Positions 16,501 through 25,581 are shown, counted from the first letter of the stretch. The stretch: DNA of 41,586 nt from Clostridiales bacterium (GCA_031269465.1 JAISZB010000096.1:1-41586); one strand, 5' to 3'. Translations and numbers: made by a program. Notes: generated by a model not told the origin, from the sequence alone.

Positions 16501-16647
16501 TCAATCCTCCTTTCGTCTTTTCGCATAAAAGTCTGGTGCGCGCTTGAAAAAGGGATCTTTAAACTCTAGCGGGTACTGCCCTGCATCCATTGACTCAAGC
16601 GCTGTTTTTACAAGTTTCTTACATGTGCATTCTTGCTTTTTGCCCGG
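16501..16647 (-). pseudogene. 3' remnant of a gene, possibly an oxidoreductase
   Basis: Between the permease and epimerase genes a 48-codon frame is open from just after a stop at 16650-16648 to TGA 16503-16501. It has coding-like composition (LVKTALESMDAGQYPLEFKD) and carries the epimerase ribosome binding site in its last codons, as expected for the gene that once sat there. It has no good start. The segment is compatible with the C-terminus of a Gfo/Idh/MocA-type oxidoreductase, which often accompanies these epimerases, but it is too short to prove. Confidence 0.35.
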
Positions 16648-16709
16648 CTAAGTTTAAAGACCCTGAAAAAGCTCTCTTCAAGCAATGTCGCTTTATCAGC
16701 GCACCCCGC

Positions 16710-17549
16710 TCATCCCTTGACAGCTCCCGCTGTCAGTCCGGCTATTATCTGCTTCTGACAGATCAAAACCACAATTATCACCGGCAGAGTCGATACTATA
16801 GATGCCGCGGATATTTCACCCCATGGCAGGGAGTATTCCCCCGGCATCATCGCGATTGCCATGGGGACAGTTCGCAGGGCTTTTTTCGTGATGAAAATGA
16901 GAGAGAACATCAGCTCATTCCATGCTCCTATAAAAGCGATGATTGCTGTCGCAAAAACCCCCGGCGCAATAAGCGGCAGGATTATGCGAACAAAAGCGGA
17001 GAATCGGTTGCAGCCGTCCACTAAAGCCGCGTGCTCCAGCTCAATGGGCAGTTTTATCAAAAATGCGCGAAGCGTCCAGATAGTTACTGGAAGCGTCAGC
17101 ACCATGCTGGGTATGACAAGGCCAGCATATGTATTTATGAGCCCAAGAGATCTAAATGTGATGAAAAGCGGCGTAGCTACAGCGATAATGGGAAACATGT
17201 TGGCGCTTAGGATAAACTTGCTCCAGAAGCTTCTGCCTTTAAAATGAACGCGAGAAATGGCGTATGCCGCAGGCATGCCCGCAATCAAGGACAAGAGCAT
17301 TGATATGGAAGATACTATGACGCTGTTCAGAAGGTACGCTCCAAAATTATGCTCTGCAAACACAAGCCTTAAGTAGGTTAAACTCAAGCGGCTGGGGAAT
17401 AGCTCCGGAGGCATTTTAAACAAATCCTGAGGATTTCGCAGCGCCGTAACGAACTGCCAGTAAAATGGAAAAGCCAGTGCCGTGCAAAACAGAGTCCCGA
17501 AAACTCCAAGAACTATCCGAGCCAACCGCCTTCTATATTTATTTGCCAT
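16710..17549 (-). CDS. sugar ABC importer permease, MalG-type
   Basis: A 279-residue integral membrane protein with about six helices, starting at ATG 17549. The cytoplasmic coupling (EAA) loop reads EHAALVDGCNRFSAFVRIILPLI, matching the EAAxxDGA-x8-Gx-I-x-LP consensus of carbohydrate uptake family 1, and the C-terminus ends in the typical GLTAGAVKG. It is 10 bases downstream of the partner permease gene. It should form the heterodimeric channel with that protein; the ATPase (an MsmX-like shared subunit in many Firmicutes) is not encoded in the window. Confidence 0.92.
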   Translation of the reverse strand: MANKYRRRLARIVLGVFGTLFCTALAFPFYWQFVTALRNPQDLFKMPPELFPSRLSLTYLRLVFAEHNFGAYLLNSVIVSSISMLLSLIAGMPAAYAISRVHFKGRSFWSKFILSANMFPIIAVATPLFITFRSLGLINTYAGLVIPSMVLTLPVTIWTLRAFLIKLPIELEHAALVDGCNRFSAFVRIILPLIAPGVFATAIIAFIGAWNELMFSLIFITKKALRTVPMAIAMMPGEYSLPWGEISAASIVSTLPVIIVVLICQKQIIAGLTAGAVKG

Positions 17550-17559
17550 GGAAGCCCCC

Positions 17560-18429
17560 CTATTCCTCTTTCTGGAACAATGATAGGTATATCAAAGAAA
17601 TGGTTAATATTATAAAGAATATGATCGTGGACCAAGCGGATCCGAGGCCGAAATTCATATCCTTGAACAGGAAGATGTATGCCTGGTACAAGAGCGTGCT
17701 GGTAGTATTGGCGGGGCCTCCTCCTGTCATGGAATACACGAGGTCGAAAATCCTGATGTCCGCCATGGTGCGAAACAGCAGGACAACCAGCACCATCTGC
17801 CTGATTCCTGGAAGGGTAATGTACGCAAAGCGCTTGAGTGCGCCCGCGCCGTCAACTTCAGCCGATTCATAAAGCTCAGCTGGAATTGTCTGCAGTCCGG
17901 ATAAAAGGAGAAGCGCTACAAACGGAAACTGCTTCCAAACATTTGTAATTATAATGCAGGCCATGGCCCACCCCGGCTTCGCCAGAAACGGAAAGGCCGA
18001 CGACAGGATTCCCGACTGCCTGAGTAGCGCGTTTAAAACCCCAAAATCTCCATGAAACATGAAAGAGAACATTTGCGCAACTATTACTCCGGGTATCGCA
18101 TAAGGGACAAGGACTACGGCGCGCACCAGCACCGCACCCCGGCTTGCGGCATTCATAAGAAGGGCTGCCGTCAAGCCGACTAAAAGCTGCAGGACGACTG
18201 AAACCGCAGCAAAGATCATGGTGTTTGCCAGATTATCGTAAAACTTGCTGTCAGAGAACAGCTTGAAGTAGTTCTCCAGGCCAATGAACCTCTCATTGGC
18301 CTGGTCGGTCAAATTGTAGTATCTCAAGCTGTATAGGATAGTTTGAGACAGAGGGATTACGCATATGAAAGTGATAAGGGCTACCGCAGGCGCAATAAGC
18401 AGATAGCCGAGCAAATTTTCTTTTCTCAT
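17560..18429 (-). CDS. sugar ABC importer permease, MalF/UgpA-type
   Basis: A 289-residue membrane protein beginning MRKENLLGYLLIAPAVALI with about six helices. The coupling loop reads ELYESAEVDGAGALKRFAYITLPGI, the standard EAA motif. The start ATG at 18429 overlaps the stop of the binding-protein gene by 4 bases (ATGA), giving tight coupling. The product pairs with the MalG-type permease encoded next. Confidence 0.92.
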   Translation of the reverse strand: MRKENLLGYLLIAPAVALITFICVIPLSQTILYSLRYYNLTDQANERFIGLENYFKLFSDSKFYDNLANTMIFAAVSVVLQLLVGLTAALLMNAASRGAVLVRAVVLVPYAIPGVIVAQMFSFMFHGDFGVLNALLRQSGILSSAFPFLAKPGWAMACIIITNVWKQFPFVALLLLSGLQTIPAELYESAEVDGAGALKRFAYITLPGIRQMVLVVLLFRTMADIRIFDLVYSMTGGGPANTTSTLLYQAYIFLFKDMNFGLGSAWSTIIFFIILTISLIYLSLFQKEE

Positions 18430-19742
18430 TTTATTAGATCCTGCATGCCTTTCTCAACCTCAGCCAGAGATTCATCAAAGGCGCTTTGCTTGGCCAGGGC
18501 TTTGCTGAAGTTTACGGCTATAAGCTGGCTCATTGCAGGGTAATCAGGCGCGTTCGGCCTGGATCTGGCATTTCCAAGCGATGCTTTTATAAGAGAGAGA
18601 ATTGGGTTTGCGGCGTCTACTTCAGGATTATCGAATACCGCAGCGTAGGCCGGAGTGGTCAAAAGCGCAAGAGTCCTGATCGTTTGCGCTTCTTCTCCCG
18701 CAAGAAACTTAGCAACTTCCACCGAAACCTCAACCTCGTCAGATGCGGAATTCACAGCGATATTCCAGCCGCCTACGGTAGGTCCGGGCTTTGTTCCGCT
18801 TGGACCTACCGGAACTTGGGCGATGCTGAATTTATCCACGACCTTGCTTTCAGGGCTAAGCTGCAAAGAAGCGTAGTTTCCCGGCCAGTTAAGCATGAAC
18901 AATGCCTTGCCCTCCATGAAAACAGGAAGCTGATCGCCGGGCTTTTGACTTAGAGCCTCTTCTGAGGTTATGCCCTTGTCAATCAAGCTCCGCATAAATT
19001 CCAAAGCTTCTTTAGCCTGGGGAGAGTTGATTTTCACTTCGCCGCCCACAATGTCCTCGCCCCCGTTTGATTTTATGAAGGTCAGGCTGTTGCAGACGAT
19101 GGGTTCGCCTTGGAAAGCTTGAAACAAAACTCCCCACTCAATTCCATCCTTTCCTTGGTGCTCTTCGCTCAGCCTTACAAGATCATCCCATGTGGCAGGA
19201 GGCTCATCTATAAGATCTGAGCGGTAGAACAAAGACTGCACATCAGTGTAATCGGGAACCGCCCATCTTTTGCCTCCATAGGAAACCGTGCTCAGAGGAC
19301 CTTCCAAGTACAATGCGGGATCGTATTTATCCGTAAGATCCTCGAGCCATCCCGCAGACGCGAATTGCGTAGTCCAAATGACATCCATGCTGAATATGTC
19401 GGGATCATCCTGCCCAGCGGCAAGGGAAGTGATCAGCGACTTCTTTATATCATCTGAGTTTCCCGGGATTTCCTGAAGATCGATTGTCACATTAGGAAAT
19501 TCCTCTTGCGCGGCCTTTATGATTTCCAGTATTGTTCCGCTGGAATCAGCCCCGGTTACATATGTAAGGTTTGTTTGCTTTGCGTCTGCCGCTTCAGAAG
19601 AGGCTTGCGAGGCATCGCCCTGGTTTTCAGTTTCCTGGCTCGATATCTCCTCCTTGGCGGCAGCGGGGCTTCCTCCGGAAGCGCATGCCGACGATGAAAG
19701 AAGAACCGCAAGGATTAGTAAAAGCCCAATCGATCTTTTCAT
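18426..19742 (-). CDS. extracellular sugar-binding lipoprotein, SBP family 1
   Basis: A 438-residue lipoprotein. The signal peptide ends in the lipobox LSSSAC, so Cys20 would be lipidated. A Ser/Ala/Glu-rich spacer (about 22-55) leads to the UgpB/MalE-like fold: TYVTGADSSGTILEIIKAAQ, DIFSMDVIWTTQFASAGWLEDLT, and VGGWNIAVNSASDEVE with the hinge Gly-Gly-Trp. Start ATG 19742 follows AAGGAGGATATTT. Being first of the importer genes, it delivers the substrate to the two permeases. The ligand is unknown; with the downstream GH31 an oligosaccharide or alpha-glycoside is likely. Confidence 0.92.
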   Translation of the reverse strand: MKRSIGLLLILAVLLSSSACASGGSPAAAKEEISSQETENQGDASQASSEAADAKQTNLTYVTGADSSGTILEIIKAAQEEFPNVTIDLQEIPGNSDDIKKSLITSLAAGQDDPDIFSMDVIWTTQFASAGWLEDLTDKYDPALYLEGPLSTVSYGGKRWAVPDYTDVQSLFYRSDLIDEPPATWDDLVRLSEEHQGKDGIEWGVLFQAFQGEPIVCNSLTFIKSNGGEDIVGGEVKINSPQAKEALEFMRSLIDKGITSEEALSQKPGDQLPVFMEGKALFMLNWPGNYASLQLSPESKVVDKFSIAQVPVGPSGTKPGPTVGGWNIAVNSASDEVEVSVEVAKFLAGEEAQTIRTLALLTTPAYAAVFDNPEVDAANPILSLIKASLGNARSRPNAPDYPAMSQLIAVNFSKALAKQSAFDESLAEVEKGMQDLIK

Positions 19743-19773
19743 AAATATCCTCCTTTTTCAAAACGCCTGAATT

Positions 19774-20844
19774 TCAGCTGCATAGCCTTGACGCTTCTTC
19801 CACAAGGAAGTCGGCATCTTGCGCTGACTGAGCGGTTGTAGCTATGAACACGCCGCTTGCTCCGAATTTCTTTACAAATCTTTTGAAATTTTTAGGATGC
19901 ACTAAAGCGTAAATGCTTTTTCCTTTATTCAAGGCCCTTTCATAAATGAAATCCCAGCATTCGTCTCCGCCGTCCGCTTTTCCAGCGCCTGGCGTCCACT
20001 GAAGCGCATTTAGCCCTTCCATTGATAAAACAGCATCCAGATGGCGTATGGCGTCTTCTCCATCCAGATGGTACATGCTCCGATCCAAGGCTTGAGTTTG
20101 ATCGCTTAGAAGCGGAAGAGCAAACTCGTCGAACATGGCAGGGGAGAGCATTGCGGAAGCGTCGCACTGGAGCTTCGCAACGCGGCCTTTTCCCATAATC
20201 TGAAACGGCCCGTAACTGCTGAATCCATTAACGGCATTCAGAGAGCAGTGAAGGTCATATACTCTGAGCCAGCAATCTTGAATCTCCTCAAGAAGGCGAT
20301 GGATTTCAGAAGGCTCATCCATCATGGATACCAAAAGGGTCTGCGTCCCAAGAAGAGACGCCGCCACATCTACATGCTCGCACAAATCCAAGATCCCTGC
20401 CAAAAATTCCCCGTTTGCAACTTCCCTGCCCTTTTGCAACAACCCCAAGCTCCATAAAAGCCATGGATTATTTGGATCAAATTTTGCATGAACTTCACAA
20501 GGCCCGTCAACTGACGGCTGGTACCATACCGTCTCTTTTCGAAATATAGGTTCCGACCCCAAGAAGGCTGCAAGTCCGGTTGGACCAAGATTTGAATAAA
20601 ATCTTGGATATGTTTCAGCTGCAAAGTGATAGGTTTTAAACGCCTCAAGATGCCTTTTATAAATGACATCGAATTCTGTCCAGAATTCCCTTGGAGTTGC
20701 TTTTTGAATTGATTCGCTAGCTTTTTCAGCAACGAGCCTTGGGGCCTGAATGGCGATTAAGGGCCTCCCAATGCTTCTCCCGCTCCACCAAGCTTCCATA
20801 TTCGTTTTGATCTCATCCCAATTTCCGTTGAAATCACAATCCAT
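19774..20844 (-). CDS. uroporphyrinogen decarboxylase-superfamily protein in a sugar operon
   Basis: A 356-residue soluble protein placed first in the importer operon. Blocks LQCDASAMLSPAMFDEFALP, MYHLDGEDAIRHLDAVLSM and LNALQWTPGAG match the TIM-barrel URO-D/cobalamin-dependent methyltransferase superfamily. Members of this shorter group recur in carbohydrate loci without a proven reaction. Start: ATG 20844 with AGGTG 5 bases upstream is preferred to GTG 20850. The classic heme-pathway N-terminal motif was not seen, so heme synthesis is improbable. It ends 31 bases before the binding-lipoprotein gene and shares its direction, so a role in processing the imported compound (for example demethylation) is a guess only. 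Confidence 0.7.
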   Translation of the reverse strand: MDCDFNGNWDEIKTNMEAWWSGRSIGRPLIAIQAPRLVAEKASESIQKATPREFWTEFDVIYKRHLEAFKTYHFAAETYPRFYSNLGPTGLAAFLGSEPIFRKETVWYQPSVDGPCEVHAKFDPNNPWLLWSLGLLQKGREVANGEFLAGILDLCEHVDVAASLLGTQTLLVSMMDEPSEIHRLLEEIQDCWLRVYDLHCSLNAVNGFSSYGPFQIMGKGRVAKLQCDASAMLSPAMFDEFALPLLSDQTQALDRSMYHLDGEDAIRHLDAVLSMEGLNALQWTPGAGKADGGDECWDFIYERALNKGKSIYALVHPKNFKRFVKKFGASGVFIATTAQSAQDADFLVEEASRLCS

Positions 20845-20883
20845 AAGCACACCTGCAAACTTTTCAAATTCAGCTAATTATAT

Positions 20884-20912
20884 TTGACATTTCAAGTACA
20901 TATTGATATGAT
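20884..20912 (+). promoter_or_regulatory. strong promoter of the Gfo/Idh/MocA gene
   Basis: TTGACA (20884-20889), a 17-base spacer and TATGAT (20907-20912), near-consensus. The same 110-base divergent region must also hold the promoter of the minus operon, for which I only see a TATAAT at 20882-20877 without a good -35. Confidence 0.75.
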
Positions 20913-20936
20913 TTATATAAAATAACATCTCTTAGC

Positions 20937-20965
20937 TTTACCGATTTCATCAAATGTTCCTTTTA
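20937..20965. repeat. solo C-type end of the palindromic element in a leader
   Basis: TTTACCGATTTCATCAAATG followed by TTCCTTTTA closely matches the C-type end of the full elements (TATACCGCTTTTCATCAAAT, then GTTCCTTTT). Core and opposite end are absent. It lies between the promoter and the ribosome binding site of the oxidoreductase gene, so it is transcribed as leader. Confidence 0.55.
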
Positions 20966-20980
20966 AAGGGAGGCCTGGCA

Positions 20981-22066
20981 TTGAAACGCAAATACAGCAT
21001 CACTCTCATAGGAGCTGGAGATCGCGGCAACCGCTACATGCGGATGCTTAAAGAGCACTTCGAAGGGCAAATAGAGTACAGAACCGTTTGCGATATCATT
21101 CCGGATCGCATGGATAAAGCGCGCGCGGAATACGGCTTCACGCAGAAGGTTTCCGAGTGGGAAAAAGCGCTGGCAACTAATCCTTCAGACATTGCCGTTA
21201 TAGCCGTTCCAGCCTATTTTCACTGCGACATGGCTATCTTCGCGATGACTCATCAAAGCCATGCGCTTATAGAAAAACCTCTGGATCTCAGCGTGGAAAA
21301 ATGCTTCAAGCTTGAAGCCTGCCAAAGAAAAACCGGAAAAGCGGTGGCGCTTGGAATGCAGTACCGCAACATACCATATTTCAGATCAGTAAAAAACGCT
21401 TTTTCAGCAGGCCTTTTCGGAGAAAACCCGATGATCCACTATCAAGACTTGCGGCAGATCCGCCCCAAGATAGCCATGCATGACATCCTATACGGAAACG
21501 GCGGCCCTATCGTTGACATGTCATGCCATCTGTTTGACTTAATGCGCTGGTACTACAACTCAGATCCAGCCTATGTATCCGCCTTTTGGCGAATAAACGC
21601 CAAGGGTCGCCTGGATTTGGAGGAAATCGCTCCGGACTCTTGCTTTATAAATGTAGAGTATGAAAATGGATCCCTTGGAAGCATCATGCTGAACTGGGGG
21701 CTTCCTCCCGGCGCTCCCGACGTATTTTACAGCACGGTTGCCGGTTCAAGCGGAATTTTGATCCCCCACAGCATCGCAACGGGAAATGCGGTTAAAGTCG
21801 CGGTGGGAGAAAAATTGCTTAACGCATCCGCATCCCTTGAAGACGCGGATGACTTAATTCATCCAGAGCGGGCCGTCTTCATGCATTTGATAGAAGAGAT
21901 AGAAGGAACCGGAAAGTCCCAGGTCTCCATCCATGAAGGCAAGCTTTGCCTGGCCGCCGCCATGGCGGCGCTTTGCTCCTGCAACTTAAGGCGCGCGGTT
22001 TCCATCGAGGAGATGCTTAAGCTTCAGCCAACCGCGCTTGATTGCATGAAAGCCGAGATAAAATGA
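20981..22066 (+). CDS. Gfo/Idh/MocA-family NAD(P)-dependent oxidoreductase
   Basis: A 361-residue cytoplasmic dehydrogenase. The Rossmann motif ITLIGAGDRGNRY is at the N-terminus, and ALIEKPLD carries the conserved Glu-Lys-Pro of the family. NGGPIVDMSCHLFDLMRWY carries the Asp/His block near the active site. The start is TTG 20981 with AAAGGGAGG 7 bases before it, rather than ATG 20954, which lies upstream of that site. It is divergent from the URO-D/importer operon and likely oxidises or reduces a sugar hydroxyl in the same pathway, possibly with the epimerase. Its stop is only 21 bases from the convergent activase stop, with no terminator visible between them. Confidence 0.9.
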   Translation: MKRKYSITLIGAGDRGNRYMRMLKEHFEGQIEYRTVCDIIPDRMDKARAEYGFTQKVSEWEKALATNPSDIAVIAVPAYFHCDMAIFAMTHQSHALIEKPLDLSVEKCFKLEACQRKTGKAVALGMQYRNIPYFRSVKNAFSAGLFGENPMIHYQDLRQIRPKIAMHDILYGNGGPIVDMSCHLFDLMRWYYNSDPAYVSAFWRINAKGRLDLEEIAPDSCFINVEYENGSLGSIMLNWGLPPGAPDVFYSTVAGSSGILIPHSIATGNAVKVAVGEKLLNASASLEDADDLIHPERAVFMHLIEEIEGTGKSQVSIHEGKLCLAAAMAALCSCNLRRAVSIEEMLKLQPTALDCMKAEIK

Positions 22067-22087
22067 GCCGCAGGCGAAAGGCCAAGT

Positions 22088-22981
22088 TTATAAAGGCGCC
22101 GCTTTTTTCACGAAATCCTCAAGCCTGTCAAATCTATAGCCATATGCCTCTTCATCAAAGTTTTCCGGATAAGGAACCGGCCTGCCCAGAGCTTTGTACT
22201 TCGCGCCCGCAAACCTGTGATACTTAAGCAGTTCATAGCTAACGCCTTCAAACGGCGCCAAGAACTCAACAATTTTCTCAATCTCTAGAAGCGAGTCGTT
22301 GAACCCCGGTATTACCGGGGTTCTAACAAGCACAGGCAACGGTTTGAACGCTTTTTTAAACCGCTTGAAGTTCTCCAAGGAAACCTCGAGCAAGCCGCCT
22401 GTCTGCGACTTCAGCAGCGCTTCATTCAGAGACTTTATATCGTATATCAAAAAGTCCAGCAGGCGGCCCGCTTCATAAAGGGCGTCCCACGAGACAAATC
22501 CGCAGGTTTCAGCCGCTGTATGAATGCGCCTTGCCTTGGCCTCCCTTAAGAGCGCCAGAGCGAATTCCGGCTGCGCAAAGGGCTCCCCGCCGCTTAAAGT
22601 AAGTCCTCCATCGCTGCCATAGAAAATGGAATCCGCCTCCGCCGCATCAAGAATTTCTTGAACAGTCTTCCTCTCGCCAAAAAAATGCAAAGCCCCAGAT
22701 GGGCATGCTTCCCGAACCGCATCCGGGTCGGCAGGCGTTTCCCTGATGATCTGAATCCCTCTCTCGCCCAATGCCGAAACGCCTGGAAGCTCTCGCAGGC
22801 ACGCTCCGCATTTGATGCATCCCGCCTCGCTCCACGCAAGCTCCGGCCAGAAGTTCTGAGACTCCGGATTGCTGCACCAAGCGCACCTAAGCGGACATCC
22901 CTTAAGAAAGACAGTGGTGCGTATGCCAGGGCCGTCATGGAGGCAGTACCGCTGAATGCTAAAAATCATCCCTGCATCCAT
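22088..22981 (-). CDS. glycyl radical enzyme activase (radical SAM)
   Basis: A 297-residue radical S-adenosylmethionine enzyme that installs the glycyl radical on the enzyme encoded just upstream (3-base gap). HDGPGIRTTVFLKGCPLRCAWC contains the Cys-x3-Cys-x2-Cys that binds the catalytic 4Fe-4S cluster, and LTLSGGEPFAQPEF is the SAM-binding GGEP block. The ferredoxin-like insert has one CIKCGAC group plus ACPSGAL, so probably a single auxiliary cluster where many homologues have two. ATG 22981 has no clear ribosome binding site; ATG 22969 (MIFSIQRY) is an alternative. Translation probably couples to the preceding gene. Confidence 0.92.
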   Translation of the reverse strand: MDAGMIFSIQRYCLHDGPGIRTTVFLKGCPLRCAWCSNPESQNFWPELAWSEAGCIKCGACLRELPGVSALGERGIQIIRETPADPDAVREACPSGALHFFGERKTVQEILDAAEADSIFYGSDGGLTLSGGEPFAQPEFALALLREAKARRIHTAAETCGFVSWDALYEAGRLLDFLIYDIKSLNEALLKSQTGGLLEVSLENFKRFKKAFKPLPVLVRTPVIPGFNDSLLEIEKIVEFLAPFEGVSYELLKYHRFAGAKYKALGRPVPYPENFDEEAYGYRFDRLEDFVKKAAPL

Positions 22982-22984
22982 GCG

Positions 22985-25462
22985 CTACATTTGATGCTGG
23001 GTGCGCATAATGATGTCAGCCTGAAGATCAGGCGTAAGATCTACAAAATATGCGCTGTATCCAGCCACGCGAACCAGAAGCCCCCTGTAGCTTTCAGGAT
23101 CTTTCCGGGCTTTCTCCAAAGTCTCCTGATTTATAATGTTAAACTGTAGGTGCCACAGTTTTAGATCCCGCCAGCTCTTAATGAATGAAACAAGTTTCCT
23201 CAGCCCGTCATAGCCCTTAACGGATGAAGGGTTAAGCTTGATGTTTAAGAGCCGGGACGCGCGGTTTTTATACGCCGTGTTTTTAGTGCGGCTGTTTGAA
23301 AGTAGAATCGAGGTGGGTCCATTGGCATCCGCGCCATGCGAAGCGGAAGCGCCGTCTGAAAGGAAAACGCCGGATTTTCTTCCGTTGGGAAGCGCTCCGA
23401 CCACTTTTCCAAGCGGAATATGGCTTGTCACAGGAACATATCTAAGATCCATGTCAAAGCCTAGAGACTTTGCGTATTTAGACGCGTAGCTGGCGGCAAT
23501 GAAATCTATTTCCTTAGCTATTGAGTCTGCGTACGGATCGTTGTTTCCATAGCTCGGGGATGAAATAAGGCGCTGGCGAAGCGCTTCATACCCTCTAAAA
23601 TCATTCGAAAGAGCTTCTTTAAGCTCTCCCATGGAAACAATCCCTCTCTCGAAGACGTTCTTCTTTATTGCGGCCAAAGAATCGGCTGCGGAGCCGAAGC
23701 CTATCAAATCGAAATATCCAATGTCAATCCCGTCGGCAATATGCGCGCTATGGAGATCCTTGTGAGATCTAATGCATAATTCATGAAGCGCAGACCCCAG
23801 AGGAGAAGCGAAATATTTTTCCCTCAGTTGGTGCACTGCGTACTGCTGCCTGAATGCCTGCCTAAGGAGATATTTCTCCTGCGCCGCAAAGGCGGCGAAA
23901 AACTCATCCCAGCTCTTAAAGCTTTCAGCCTCGCCTGTTTCAAGAGAAATAAGCTCATCCCCATACTTTTTCATTCGTCCGTTGTTAAGCGCAAGCTCAA
24001 CTGCGGCGCCCATATTTATGTAAGGGCACGGGCTTGTATAAGTATCCCTATTCGGCATCCGCACTTCAGTGCAACCTGAGACCGCATAGTCATAGGCATC
24101 CGGAAAGCTTGCGCCTTTTGAAAGGAGTATCGGCACGACCTCCTCGTCATTTATAAGCTTGGGAAAGCCGGAGCCTTCCCTTATCGTTTCCGCGACTTCA
24201 TATAAATAGCGCTCCGGTGAGCGCGAGTGGATTCTGGCAGCCAAATCCGGATAGTTCAGTGGAAACTCCCGCTTATCCTCTAAAAACAAGTAGGTAAGCT
24301 CGTTTACGGCGTCGTTTCCCTCGCGATCTACGCCGCCTATTGTAACAGCTTCCCAGTGGGCGTATCCTTCGTTGAAGCGGACGCCTGCGGGAGAAACATA
24401 AAGATCTATGTACTGCGCCATGCCAAGCCACATGCACTGCAGCAATTCTTTGGCGCCTTCGGCGTCTATCGCGCCTGTTTCCAGGTCGCTCTTGAAATAC
24501 GGATAAAGGTACTGATCCATGCGGCCGTTTGAAATGGTTGCGCCAGTCTTTTGCTCGAGCCTCGAAAACATCTGCATGAACCACTGAGACTGCAGGGCTT
24601 CATGGAAGCTCCTTGCCGGATAGCGGGGAACTCTTGCGCAGATTTCACCTATTTTTCTAAGTTCCGCCCTTCTTGACGGATCGCTTTCCGCTTCGGATTT
24701 TTCATACGCAAGCTTGCTGTGCCTGTCAGCCCATAAAATTATTGCGTCCGACAATAAAGCGACAGCTTCTAGAAATGGCGCCTTTTCAAGCGCATCCTTC
24801 GGATCAAACTCATCCAATTCGCGAAGCTCTTCTAGGGCGTCTTGCTTTATGGCCTCAAATCCGCGTTCAATGCCCTTTTTGTAGTCATGCACCCACTGAA
24901 GGGCTGAGCGCATTGAAGCCGTTTCGTTCACAATGTATCTGGAAGTAAAGACATCCGCAGGATCAAATGTAATTTTCAGCACATCTTCAGGAAGCGATGC
25001 AACCAAGCCTTCATAAAATGTCTTTCCCCTCCAGTACGGGGCTATCTCCTCGATAAGCGCTTCAGCGCTTTCATTCGATATATAAAATGGAGATTCAAGC
25101 CTAGTTTGAGCCTGTTTTGCAAAGCTCTCCAAAAAGCATCCGTCCAGCTCAGGATAAATGAGTCCGTACTTGCCTTGGCAGCCCGCGCGTCCAACCAGCA
25201 GCTGATGCTCGTCTATAAAGACGTCTATGCTTTCCGCTATGCGGTATAGCGCCTTGGCCCAGCGCAGAATGAGAGGCTGCCCATGCGTCGTCTTGAATGA
25301 CTCAGTGAAGTATATGGCTCGCTGCACGTCTACAGCGGGCTTTGAGTCTTTAAATGAATCGTAAATTTTCTGAAGGCGGGAATGGCTTTTTGAGCTGAAG
25401 GCAATGCCCCCTCCGCTTTGAATCAATTTTTCCTCTTGCGGCGACAAGTGCAATATTGGCAT
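22985..25462 (-). CDS. glycyl radical enzyme, candidate sulfonate C-S lyase (IslA/HpsG-like)
   Basis: An 825-residue anaerobic enzyme. The thiyl Cys464 and Glu466 lie in SGCTEVRMPN (the C-x-E type of lyases and dehydratases, not pyruvate formate-lyase). The radical site Gly801 is in RVAGYSAYF. Recalled isethionate sulfite-lyase numbering (Cys468, Glu470, Gly805; sulfonate contacts Arg189, Gln193, Trp374, Arg678) maps here with a constant shift of four: Cys464, Glu466, Gly801, Arg185, Gln189, Trp370, Arg674. Phe682 becomes Val678, which could enlarge the pocket, as for 2,3-dihydroxypropane-1-sulfonate. Start ATG 25462 follows AGGAGG by 7 bases. Family assignment is firm; the sulfonate substrate is inference from recalled positions. 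Confidence 0.9.
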   Translation of the reverse strand: MPILHLSPQEEKLIQSGGGIAFSSKSHSRLQKIYDSFKDSKPAVDVQRAIYFTESFKTTHGQPLILRWAKALYRIAESIDVFIDEHQLLVGRAGCQGKYGLIYPELDGCFLESFAKQAQTRLESPFYISNESAEALIEEIAPYWRGKTFYEGLVASLPEDVLKITFDPADVFTSRYIVNETASMRSALQWVHDYKKGIERGFEAIKQDALEELRELDEFDPKDALEKAPFLEAVALLSDAIILWADRHSKLAYEKSEAESDPSRRAELRKIGEICARVPRYPARSFHEALQSQWFMQMFSRLEQKTGATISNGRMDQYLYPYFKSDLETGAIDAEGAKELLQCMWLGMAQYIDLYVSPAGVRFNEGYAHWEAVTIGGVDREGNDAVNELTYLFLEDKREFPLNYPDLAARIHSRSPERYLYEVAETIREGSGFPKLINDEEVVPILLSKGASFPDAYDYAVSGCTEVRMPNRDTYTSPCPYINMGAAVELALNNGRMKKYGDELISLETGEAESFKSWDEFFAAFAAQEKYLLRQAFRQQYAVHQLREKYFASPLGSALHELCIRSHKDLHSAHIADGIDIGYFDLIGFGSAADSLAAIKKNVFERGIVSMGELKEALSNDFRGYEALRQRLISSPSYGNNDPYADSIAKEIDFIAASYASKYAKSLGFDMDLRYVPVTSHIPLGKVVGALPNGRKSGVFLSDGASASHGADANGPTSILLSNSRTKNTAYKNRASRLLNIKLNPSSVKGYDGLRKLVSFIKSWRDLKLWHLQFNIINQETLEKARKDPESYRGLLVRVAGYSAYFVDLTPDLQADIIMRTQHQM

Positions 25463-25552
25463 ACGTAAACCTCCTCATCGGGAACGTCGGCAATGACTGA
25501 CGGCATAGTATTGCATACTAAGCATATACATTTTGAAATATCTGATGGATTA

Positions 25553-25581
25553 AATGTACTACAATCCAAGTTCCTTGTCAA
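25553..25581 (-). promoter_or_regulatory. candidate promoter of the glycyl radical enzyme operon
   Basis: On the minus strand TTGACA (25581-25576), 17 bases, then TACATT (25558-25553). This leaves a leader of about 85 bases. The -10 is imperfect. Confidence 0.5.
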
